From: Campylobacteraceae bacterium
GTDB lineage: Bacteria > Campylobacterota > Campylobacteria > Campylobacterales > Sulfurospirillaceae
Reading direction: 5' to 3'
Length of the DNA stretch: 12,098 nucleotides
Assembly (NCBI GenBank): GCA_019162915.1
Contig: JAFLKZ010000022.1
Coordinates: forward strand, 1,268 to 13,365
A program made the position numbers and the translations under genes. This document shows positions 6,845-12,098 of this stretch, piece after piece. Each line of letters opens with the position of its first letter. Position 1 is the stretch's first letter. The notes beneath the pieces were generated by a model. That model was not told the DNA's origin, made no database searches, and saw only the letters and a list, made by a program, of their open reading frames with translations.

Positions 6845-7717
6845 TTATAGCATATTTGCTTTTCGCGCATAGCGCTCAAGCATAGAAGTATTGCCTAAAA
6901 TTCCACCTTGATGAATATAAATTGGCGTTCCCTCTAGTGCCTCGACATTTTCTAAAAAAACATTCCAGCCTACTGGGTCGTACATTAAGTCAAACTCAAT
7001 GCCCATTTCTTCTTTTAACCTCTTCCATATTACATATAATTCTACATATAATTTACCATAGTGATGCTTCTTCTTACTAGTCAAAATAGTGGGTAAAAAA
7101 TCTTGGCAAGCAGTTATCATTTCCCACTGCTTTTGTAAATAACTATCATCTCCTACACAGCTACATGTAAAGACTTTAAAAGGAAGATACTTCTGCAAAA
7201 AAAGAGCTGTCGTCCCTGTACCTGAGGGTAAAAAAATATAAGGATTTAAAATGTTGTATTTTTTGATATCAGCCATGAGTTCTTCCGCTAATATCTCTAT
7301 TCCCTCTTCAGCTTCATTTTGACGTCCACCCTCTTCTACATGTAAAGTAATTTCATCTATTAGTTTTAATGAATCCGCATAACGCTCTTTGGATTCAATA
7401 ATTGTCATTCCATTTTGAAGAGCGTATTTAAAATTACCCATAGGATTTTCTTTGAGAAAACGAGGAATATGATCACAAAAATAGATAAATTCCCAACCTT
7501 TTTTGAGTGCTAAAACGGAAAGTGAATACATCGCATTAGATTGATTTGACCCATAACTGACCACTCTTTTGATATGGGGAAAATCATGGGTAAGGAAGTG
7601 GTAAAACTTTCTTGCTTTATTGCCTGAAAAATGGGGGTCAAGAAGATCATCCCGTTTAATATAAAATGTTTTATCTTCAAAAAAACATTTTTCAAAAGGG
7701 GAAGCTGTAAAGTTCAT
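6845..7717 (-). CDS. PLP-dependent D-cysteine desulfhydrase / ACC deaminase family protein
   Basis: 290 residues of the fold-type II PLP (tryptophan synthase beta-like) superfamily. YIKRDDLLDPHFSGNKARKF (19-38) carries the Schiff-base lysine, K34. SYGSNQSNAMYSLSVLA (54-70) is the substrate-carboxylate loop. LPSGTGTTALFL (about 173-184) fits the PLP-phosphate loop, and HQGGILGNTSML (about 270-281) matches the family's C-terminal 'HTGG' segment. Members annotated this way cleave D-cysteine to pyruvate, ammonia and sulfide, or open ACC. The active-site loops differ from the well-studied enzymes, so the substrate here is unknown. The ATG at 7717 has no clear Shine-Dalgarno sequence, and a strong hairpin ends only 10 nt upstream. 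It also carries two exact 11-mers 175 bp apart and a 12-nt tandem repeat, and looks more AT-rich than its neighbours (judged by eye). Confidence 0.82.
   Translation of the reverse strand: MNFTASPFEKCFFEDKTFYIKRDDLLDPHFSGNKARKFYHFLTHDFPHIKRVVSYGSNQSNAMYSLSVLALKKGWEFIYFCDHIPRFLKENPMGNFKYALQNGMTIIESKERYADSLKLIDEITLHVEEGGRQNEAEEGIEILAEELMADIKKYNILNPYIFLPSGTGTTALFLQKYLPFKVFTCSCVGDDSYLQKQWEMITACQDFLPTILTSKKKHHYGKLYVELYVIWKRLKEEMGIEFDLMYDPVGWNVFLENVEALEGTPIYIHQGGILGNTSMLERYARKANML
7031..7053. repeat. Tandem 12-nt duplication inside the PLP-enzyme gene
   Basis: TACATATAATT occurs at 7031-7041 and again at 7043-7053, a period of 12 nt. It encodes the peptide repeat LYV-E-LYV in the gene. Each unit starts with TACATATAA, one base away from the first nine bases of the iterated 11-mer. 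Confidence 0.7.
7162..7172 (+). repeat. Iterated 11-mer TACATGTAAAG, copy 4 (in the PLP-enzyme gene)
   Basis: Exact copy. On the coding strand the register is TTT-ACA-TGT, encoding F-T-C, a different codon register from the other minus-strand copies. Confidence 0.85.
7337..7347 (+). repeat. Iterated 11-mer TACATGTAAAG, copy 5 (in the PLP-enzyme gene)
   Basis: Exact copy 175 bp from copy 4. On the coding strand it is TTA-CAT-GTA, encoding L-H-V. Confidence 0.85.
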
Positions 7718-7727
7718 GATATGTAAG

Positions 7728-7754
7728 AAAAGAGCCTAATGGTTAGGCTCTTTT
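7728..7754 (-). terminator. Rho-independent-type terminator after fba
   Basis: A perfect 12-bp stem (AAAAGAGCCTAA / TTAGGCTCTTTT) encloses a 3-nt loop. On the minus strand it starts 5 nt after the fba stop codon and its 3' arm ends in TTTTC, a short U-tract. It ends 10 nt before the start codon of the next gene on the same strand, so it may act as a partial terminator that sets fba-to-downstream expression ratios. Confidence 0.8.
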
Positions 7755-7759
7755 TGATT

Positions 7760-8836
7760 TTAGTTTCTATTGAGGCAGTTAAGGTCTTCGAAGGCTTGAA
7801 GTAATCTTGCTTTAACTTCTTCTTCACCAGCTCTTAACCATTTACGGGGATCATAATACTTTTTATTGGGCTTATCTTCGCCCTCAGGATTACCAATTTG
7901 TCCTTGTAAATAGGAGGTATATTTTTCAACATAACCTCTAACGCCATCCCAAAAAGCCCATTGCGTATCAGTATCGATGTTCATCTTAACAACACCATAA
8001 CCCACAGCTTCTCTGATATCGGAAAGTTCACTGCCACTGCCACCATGAAAGACAAAGTTAACAGGTTTTGGAAGTGTCTTAAATTTTGTTTCAATGTACT
8101 TTTGTGAATTATCTAATATTTTTGGTGTTAGATTGACATTACCCGGTTTATAAACACCATGAACATTCCCAAAAGAAGCGGCTATTGTGAAATTTGGACT
8201 CACTTTCATGAGCTCCTCGTACGCATAGGCTACATCTTGTGGTTGGGTATAAAGTGCTGAATTATCCAAGTGTGAATTATCAACACCATCTTCTTCGCCA
8301 CCAGTACATCCAAGTTCAATTTCTAGTGTCATACCCATTTTACTCATACGTTTAAGATAAGCAACACAAGTCTCTACATTTTCAACCAACGACTCTTCGG
8401 AAAGGTCAAGCATGTGTGAACTGTAAAGAGGTTTACCAGTTTTAGCAAAATGTTCTTCACTTGCACCTAAAAGTGCATCAATCCAAGGCAATAGCTTACG
8501 TGCAGCATGGTCTGTATGAAGGATAACAACAACACCATACGCTTGCGCTAATGTATGTACATGTAAAGCACCACTAATGGCTCCAAGCACACCTGCTTGA
8601 AGACCACTTAATGCTTTTCCGGCATAAAATTCAGCCCCACCATTGGAAAACTGAACAACGATAGGAGAATTCGCTGTTTTTGCAGCTTCTAAAACTGCGT
8701 TAACCGAATTAGTACCAACAACATTCACAGCAGGAAGTGCAAAATGATTTGCCTTTGCAATAGCAAAAATCTTTTGCACATCATCACCACTTGCAACACC
8801 TGGTTTTACAAAATCAAAAATCTTAGCATTTAGCAT
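7760..8836 (-). CDS. fba: class II fructose-bisphosphate aldolase (class IIA, FbaA-like)
   Basis: 358 residues, almost the same length as E. coli FbaA. This zinc-dependent aldolase interconverts fructose 1,6-bisphosphate with dihydroxyacetone phosphate and glyceraldehyde 3-phosphate. Visible residues coincide with E. coli numbering: D109 and zinc ligand H110 in ILHTDHA, E174 in LEIELG, E181/E182 in GGEEDGVD, H226 in GNVHGVYK, H264 in FHGGSGS, and N286/D288 in NIDTDTQWAFWDGVR. All catalytic residues are intact. In Campylobacterota that lack phosphofructokinase the enzyme mainly serves gluconeogenesis (lineage knowledge, not visible here). AAAAGGTG upstream of the ATG serves as ribosome-binding site. 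The gene starts 23 nt after peb4, as I recall from C. jejuni, so the two are likely co-transcribed. The start and ribosome-binding site look sound. Confidence 0.98.
   Translation of the reverse strand: MLNAKIFDFVKPGVASGDDVQKIFAIAKANHFALPAVNVVGTNSVNAVLEAAKTANSPIVVQFSNGGAEFYAGKALSGLQAGVLGAISGALHVHTLAQAYGVVVILHTDHAARKLLPWIDALLGASEEHFAKTGKPLYSSHMLDLSEESLVENVETCVAYLKRMSKMGMTLEIELGCTGGEEDGVDNSHLDNSALYTQPQDVAYAYEELMKVSPNFTIAASFGNVHGVYKPGNVNLTPKILDNSQKYIETKFKTLPKPVNFVFHGGSGSELSDIREAVGYGVVKMNIDTDTQWAFWDGVRGYVEKYTSYLQGQIGNPEGEDKPNKKYYDPRKWLRAGEEEVKARLLQAFEDLNCLNRN
8558..8568 (+). repeat. Iterated 11-mer TACATGTAAAG, copy 6 (in fba)
   Basis: Exact copy. On the fba coding strand it is TTA-CAT-GTA, encoding L91-H92-V93 just before the conserved HTDH region. 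The family normally has a histidine-valine here. Confidence 0.85.
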
Positions 8837-8859
8837 GGAAACACCTTTTAGGGTTGTTA

Positions 8860-9672
8860 TTATTTTATAGTCACTTTTGCATTTTTTCTAAGTGTTTTTG
8901 CTTTATCTGCTACTAATACACGGAATTTTTCCATTTTTAAACCATTTTCGATTTGTGCTTTAACATCTTCATATTTAGCTTTTTCGCTATCTTTTTTATC
9001 TTCTACTAAAATCACGTGAAATCCAAACTGAGTTTGAACAGGAACTTTAGTCATGTCGCCTTTTTTAAGTGCAAATGCTGCATCTGCAAAAGGTTTTACC
9101 ATTTGGTTAGCCGCGAACCAACCTAAATCTCCGCCACCTTGACCAGCAACACCTGCTGATTTAGTCGTTGCAATTTCCGTAAATTTATCAGCTAATTTTT
9201 GACCACTTAAGCTTTCAACTTCTTTAAGTACATCTTTCGCTTCTTGCTCAGTTTTAACTAAGATATGTTTAGCTTTAACAGTAGCTGGTTGCATGAATTT
9301 GTCAGCATTTTTTTCATAATAATCTTTGCTATCTTTTCCATCAACTTTAACGCCATCATAAATCTTTTTCATCCAAACTTCAAGGGCTAAATCACCTTTA
9401 ATTTTTTTCAAAGCTTCAATATAATCTTTCTCTTTTTCAATACCACTTTTAGTAGCTTCTGTTGTCAAAAGCTTACGCTCAACTGCTTGTTCTACTATCT
9501 TTTGTTTTGCATCAGCGGGTAATTCTTCAAACTTAGCACCTTGCATAGCGCGCATTAAAACTTGTATATCTTGGTCAACAACATCTTCGCCATTCACGGT
9601 TGCATAAACAGCCGCATTTAAACCTACACTTAAAACTGCCGCAGCAATAGTGCTTAATAGTATTTTTTTCAT
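8860..9672 (-). CDS. peb4: periplasmic peptidyl-prolyl cis-trans isomerase, PEB4/Cbf2-like
   Basis: 270 residues. The N-terminal signal peptide MKKILLSTIAAAVLSVGLNA ends near residue 20, placing the protein in the periplasm. A SurA/PrsA-like N-terminal helical chaperone region (about 22-125) precedes one parvulin domain (about 129-226). This shows AKHILVKTE (134-142), GGDLGWF (180-186) and FGFHVILV (216-223), the standard parvulin core. A helical C-terminal tail completes the SurA-like chaperone half. In C. jejuni the homologue PEB4 helps outer-membrane protein folding and affects adhesion and biofilm. The local order with fba downstream and nth divergent supports this identification over a generic PrsA. 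The start ATG has AAGGAA 4 nt upstream (9677-9682). Confidence 0.93.
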   Translation of the reverse strand: MKKILLSTIAAAVLSVGLNAAVYATVNGEDVVDQDIQVLMRAMQGAKFEELPADAKQKIVEQAVERKLLTTEATKSGIEKEKDYIEALKKIKGDLALEVWMKKIYDGVKVDGKDSKDYYEKNADKFMQPATVKAKHILVKTEQEAKDVLKEVESLSGQKLADKFTEIATTKSAGVAGQGGGDLGWFAANQMVKPFADAAFALKKGDMTKVPVQTQFGFHVILVEDKKDSEKAKYEDVKAQIENGLKMEKFRVLVADKAKTLRKNAKVTIK

Positions 9673-9817
9673 TGGATTCCTTTTTAATTTTTACCTATAC
9701 GGATAATTTAATTCGGCGTATTTTACTCATCTTTGAATTAAAATCTTATTATGCTCTTTTTTTTTAAACGAATGGTTAATCTTAGGTATAATTTTGCAAA
9801 AATATAAAGTAGAACCG
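9673..9817. promoter_or_regulatory. Divergent promoter region between peb4 and nth
   Basis: This 145-nt intergenic stretch is very AT-rich and includes T10 just after 9755. For nth, GGTATAATTTTG with TATAAT at 9787-9792 is a strong extended -10. For peb4 on the minus strand only weak candidates are visible: TATAGG as the reverse complement of 9694-9699, and TAAAAT as the reverse complement of 9720-9725. The peb4 promoter therefore stays unplaced. No operator-like inverted repeat was recognised. Confidence 0.65.
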
Positions 9818-10459
9818 ATGAAAAAAGCGACAAAAAAAGAAATTGCGTCCATTAAAGAACTTTTTTTACACCATTTTGATAAAGCTGTCACAGAACTTCA
9901 GTATCACAATCTCTACGAACTTCTCATCAGCGTTATGCTCTCAGCCCAATGCACCGATAAAAGAGTCAACCTCATCACGCCTGCACTTTTTGCAAAGTAT
10001 CCTGATGTGCAAAGCCTTAGTATCGCGGATATTGACGAAGTTAAAGCGCTTATCAACTCCTGCTCATTTTTTAATAATAAAGCTAAGAACCTTCTACTTA
10101 TGGCACAAAAAGTAGTAGAAAAATTTGACGGGCAAATACCACTTGATGAAAATCTTTTAGTGAGTTTAGCCGGTGTTGGACAAAAAACAGCACATGTCGT
10201 GATGATAGAATACACCAAAGCAAATTTAATGGCTGTAGATACCCATGTTTTTAGAGTGGCTCATAGACTAGGACTTAGTAGTGCAAAAACGGCCATCAAA
10301 ACAGAAGAAGATTTGACTAAACTTTTTAAAACAGAGTTAGACACGCTTCACCAAGCGATGGTTCTTTTTGGGCGCTATACATGTAAAGCCAAAAATCCTC
10401 TCTGTGAAGCGTGTTTTTTAAAAGAATATTGTAAAACGAGCCAAACTTTTAAAGTTTAA
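9818..10459 (+). CDS. nth: endonuclease III (base-excision-repair DNA glycosylase/AP lyase)
   Basis: 213 residues from ATG 9818. The enzyme removes oxidised pyrimidines and nicks abasic sites. The helix-hairpin-helix LAGVGQKTAHVV (117-128) carries catalytic lysine K123. VDTHVFRVAHRLGL (140-153) carries catalytic aspartate D141. The [4Fe-4S] cluster ligands C189, C196, C199 and C205 keep the strict C-x6-C-x2-C-x5-C spacing. The open frame extends upstream to a TTG at 9794, but that codon lies two bases after the -10 element (9787-9792). It would fall upstream of the expected transcription start, so ATG 9818 is preferred, giving the usual family length. The Shine-Dalgarno sequence is weak. The gene ends in a TAA sharing TTAA with the stop of the opposing redoxin gene. 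Confidence 0.95.
   Translation: MKKATKKEIASIKELFLHHFDKAVTELQYHNLYELLISVMLSAQCTDKRVNLITPALFAKYPDVQSLSIADIDEVKALINSCSFFNNKAKNLLLMAQKVVEKFDGQIPLDENLLVSLAGVGQKTAHVVMIEYTKANLMAVDTHVFRVAHRLGLSSAKTAIKTEEDLTKLFKTELDTLHQAMVLFGRYTCKAKNPLCEACFLKEYCKTSQTFKV
10378..10388 (+). repeat. Iterated 11-mer TACATGTAAAG, copy 7 (in nth)
   Basis: Exact copy in the register ACA-TGT-AAA, encoding T-C-K. It includes C189, the first iron-sulfur ligand, in the same register and peptide as the valS copy. Confidence 0.85.
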
Positions 10460-11019
10460 CCCGTAACGGTATCTTCCCATTTGATAGAACAACCTTGTGA
10501 GGGATGTTGCACATGAGGGGCTTCTTGTTTACTAAAAAGTAACATGATAGCTTCTCGCAAATCTTCTTCTTTAATACTTTTTTCATCTCGCCAATTATCG
10601 TCTATTCTTCCATGATAATAAAGCTTCTCTTCTGCATCAAAAAGAAAAATATCAGGAGTACATAATGCTCCAAGACTTTTAGCAACTTCTTGTTTTTCAT
10701 CTATTAAGTAAGGAAATGTCAACCCCATTTCTTTAATTTTATCTCTCATATGCGAAGGTGAATCTTCTGGATAGTTAGGGTGAATATTCGGGTTAATAGC
10801 TACCGTTGTAATATCAAGCTTTTTCGCAAATTCAGATACGGTTTCTAATCTTTTCCATATGGCATTAGAATAAGGACAGTGGTTGCACATCACTGCGATG
10901 ATAAATCCTCCTTTTCCAAACAATTGCTTACTTCCAAATTTTACGCCAAAAGGATCTTCTAGCTCAAAATGTTTTAGTTCCGTTCCTAAGGGTAAATTGC
11001 CTGATTGTATAAGTGCCAT
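10456..11019 (-). CDS. thioredoxin-like / AhpC-TSA family redoxin (PRX-like)
   Basis: 187 residues with a thioredoxin fold of the peroxiredoxin-like kind often annotated 'thioredoxin family protein' or 'PRX_like1'. The redox motif is CNHCPY (C45, C48). It is followed by VAINPNIHPNYPEDSPSHM (73-91), PYLIDEKQEVAKSLGALCTPDIFLFD with the cis-proline after C120-T121, the segment YHGRIDDNW (135-143), and a family-typical QGCSIKW (175-181) near the C-terminus. There is no signal peptide, so it is cytoplasmic. Its substrate or partner is unknown: a thiol-dependent reductase or peroxidase role is an inference from the fold. AAAGGA (reverse complement of 11028-11033) lies 8 nt before the ATG, within the end of pepD. 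The 4-nt gap to pepD indicates one transcript. Confidence 0.88.
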   Translation of the reverse strand: MALIQSGNLPLGTELKHFELEDPFGVKFGSKQLFGKGGFIIAVMCNHCPYSNAIWKRLETVSEFAKKLDITTVAINPNIHPNYPEDSPSHMRDKIKEMGLTFPYLIDEKQEVAKSLGALCTPDIFLFDAEEKLYYHGRIDDNWRDEKSIKEEDLREAIMLLFSKQEAPHVQHPSQGCSIKWEDTVTG

Positions 11020-11023
11020 ATTG

Positions 11024-12098
11024 CTATCCTTTGATAATTTCTTTCACTATTTTCGCCATTCGCTCAACCGAATCCAAATCGCACTCTTCTCTTAAAGAAT
11101 GAGGATATCGAATCGTTGGTCCAACCGACACAGCTTCAATTTTTTTTGCCTGACTTGCTATTAATACACCACATTCTAACCCCGCATGAATGGCGTTGAG
11201 CGGTACTTCTTTATACTCTTTTTGCATAATTTCTTGTACTTTTCGAGCAAAAGCGCCAATGTGTGGTTTCCACGCACCATGCCTTCCCTCTTTTACGACA
11301 TCAAAGCCCAAAGCTTCAAAAAAGCAGAAAGTTTCGTCGCAAAGTATATCTAAACTTTCATCATCCATAGCCCTAGCTGAACAATCTATGCGAAGAACAT
11401 CATCTTTCAAACCTAGCACACCTAAGTTAATGCTGATGGAGGGAATATGAAGTAAACTATCCCATTCTCGAACCCCTTGCGCAAAGGCATTGAGTGCCTT
11501 AATAATAGTCTTTGATTGTACGATAGCTTTACATGGAAAACTCTCCATAAGCTTTACATGTAAACTTTTATCGACGAGTTTTATCTCTTTCTTTGAAGCT
11601 ATCAGCGCAGTGGCATGTTTAGGTATAGAGTTTCTTCGCTCTCCACCACTGAGTGAAATTAATTTTACATCATGCTTGGAGAGTTCCCTAAAAAGAAGCT
11701 TGATGGCAGAGGGAATATGTTTATCGATATCAACACCTGAGTGACCACCAAGAAAATCTTTGGCACTGATTTCATAAATCTTTTCATTTTCCAAAAGTGG
11801 TAAAAAATCAAGCTTTAATGTCGAGATGATGTCCACACCTCCCGCACATCCAATGCAAATCTCACCCTCTTCTTCAGAGTCAAGATTTAATAAAAAATCT
11901 GAAAAAATAGGCATAGAAAAATGTGACGCTCCAATAAGTCCTACTTCCTCATCAGAGGTAAAAAGACATTCTAAATGAGAACTCGAAGCCATACAGTCAA
12001 ACATAATAGCCATACCCATGCCATTATCTGCACCCAAAGTAGAATTTTTAGCTTTTAAAATATTGCCTTCTTGCACTAGAGAAATGGTTGAAACATCG
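11024..12098 (-). CDS. pepD: aminoacyl-histidine dipeptidase (PepD family, M20), N-terminus beyond the window
   Basis: About 358 residues are visible. The frame stays open to the right edge (D-V-S-T-I-S-L-V-Q-E-G-N-I-L), so the GTG at 12074-12076 is an internal valine and not the start. PepD is a metal-dependent cytosolic dipeptidase that cleaves Xaa-His and other dipeptides. Motifs match E. coli PepD in order: STLGADNGMG (metal-bridging aspartate, around 12025-12045), TSDEEVGLIGA (catalytic and metal glutamates, around 11930-11955), NLDSEEEGEICIGCAGG (metal aspartate, around 11840-11885), the dimerisation-lid segment LGGHSGVDIDKH, and HAGLECGVL near the C-terminus (metal histidine, around 11185). 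The first metal histidine and N-terminal strands must lie outside. It is upstream of, and probably co-transcribed with, the redoxin gene. Confidence 0.93.
   Translation of the reverse strand, partial: DVSTISLVQEGNILKAKNSTLGADNGMGMAIMFDCMASSSHLECLFTSDEEVGLIGASHFSMPIFSDFLLNLDSEEEGEICIGCAGGVDIISTLKLDFLPLLENEKIYEISAKDFLGGHSGVDIDKHIPSAIKLLFRELSKHDVKLISLSGGERRNSIPKHATALIASKKEIKLVDKSLHVKLMESFPCKAIVQSKTIIKALNAFAQGVREWDSLLHIPSISINLGVLGLKDDVLRIDCSARAMDDESLDILCDETFCFFEALGFDVVKEGRHGAWKPHIGAFARKVQEIMQKEYKEVPLNAIHAGLECGVLIASQAKKIEAVSVGPTIRYPHSLREECDLDSVERMAKIVKEIIKG
11527..11537 (-). repeat. Near-copy of the 11-mer (one mismatch, in pepD)
   Basis: CTTTACATGGA on the + strand differs by one base from the reverse complement of the 11-mer. 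It lies 25 bp from an exact copy in the same orientation. Confidence 0.35.
11552..11562 (-). repeat. Iterated 11-mer TACATGTAAAG, copy 8 (in pepD, minus orientation)
   Basis: CTTTACATGTA on the + strand, an exact minus-orientation copy within the palindrome TTTACATGTAAA (11553-11564). On the pepD coding strand the register is TTA-CAT-GTA, encoding L-H-V. Confidence 0.85.

Noticed and set aside
9794..9817. TTG start for nth giving a 221-residue protein
   Set aside because: The codon abuts the -10 promoter element, has no ribosome-binding site, and adds residues beyond the family's usual start.
1557..11562. The repeated word as a CRISPR array or transposon end
   Set aside because: Copies are 11 bp, irregularly spaced by 175 to about 2460 bp, and mostly inside intact genes. 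There are no conserved long repeats, spacers, target-site duplications or cas/transposase genes.
1557..11562. The repeated word as a regulator operator (TTTACATGTAAA-type palindrome)
   Set aside because: Seven of eight loci are inside coding regions and the eighth is at gene ends. None lies at a promoter, so a classical operator role is unlikely, though not excluded genome-wide.
12074..12076. GTG as start codon of pepD
   Set aside because: The frame is open to the window edge with PepD-like sequence before it, and the N-terminal metal-binding part of the family would otherwise be missing.

Overview
The window looks like chromosomal core-genome DNA from a Campylobacterota (Epsilonproteobacteria) bacterium, most plausibly a Sulfurospirillum-like free-living member. 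This rests on the protein flavour, the moderately AT-rich sequence, extended -10 promoters of the type T-rich/GGTATAAT, and the order nth (divergent) - peb4 - fba, which I recall from Campylobacter jejuni (Cj0595c-Cj0597). The genus is an inference, not something read directly.

Layout: 1-182 is the C-terminal end of a GGDEF (diguanylate cyclase) protein. 244-2874 is valS on the + strand. 2943-4004 is a solitary TRAP-type periplasmic solute-binding protein of the alpha-keto-acid (TakP-like) kind, with no membrane subunits beside it. A perfect 30-bp palindrome at 4013-4042 separates it from a convergent minus-strand gene block. Read in the direction of transcription, that block is peb4 (periplasmic parvulin isomerase) - fba (class II aldolase) - [12-bp-stem hairpin] - a D-cysteine desulfhydrase/ACC deaminase-family PLP enzyme - hisD - panE - mog. 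The spacing is tight: 27 nt, 1 nt and a 4-nt ATGA overlap for the last three junctions. The peb4/nth divergent promoter region is 9673-9817. nth runs on the + strand and its stop codon overlaps, in TTAA, the stop of a minus-strand two-gene unit: pepD (cut by the right edge) followed by a CxxC thioredoxin/peroxiredoxin-like protein.

The genes are mostly housekeeping: tRNA charging, histidine, pantothenate and molybdenum-cofactor biosynthesis, gluconeogenesis/glycolysis, base-excision repair, envelope protein folding and peptide breakdown. No RNA gene, IS element, CRISPR array or phage feature was seen.

The notable hidden signal is an 11-bp word, TACATGTAAAG (core palindrome ACATGT, often extended to TTTACATGTAAA). 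It occurs at eight perfect loci in 12.1 kb, against a hand-estimated chance expectation of roughly 0.01-0.02. The copies lie inside genes on both strands and in three different codon registers, and one forms the centre of the perfect palindrome at the end of the TRAP gene. Density, length, use inside core genes and inverted-repeat use at a gene end resemble the DNA uptake sequences of Neisseriaceae and Pasteurellaceae. I know of no such system described in Campylobacterota. A highly iterated palindrome of another function is the main alternative.
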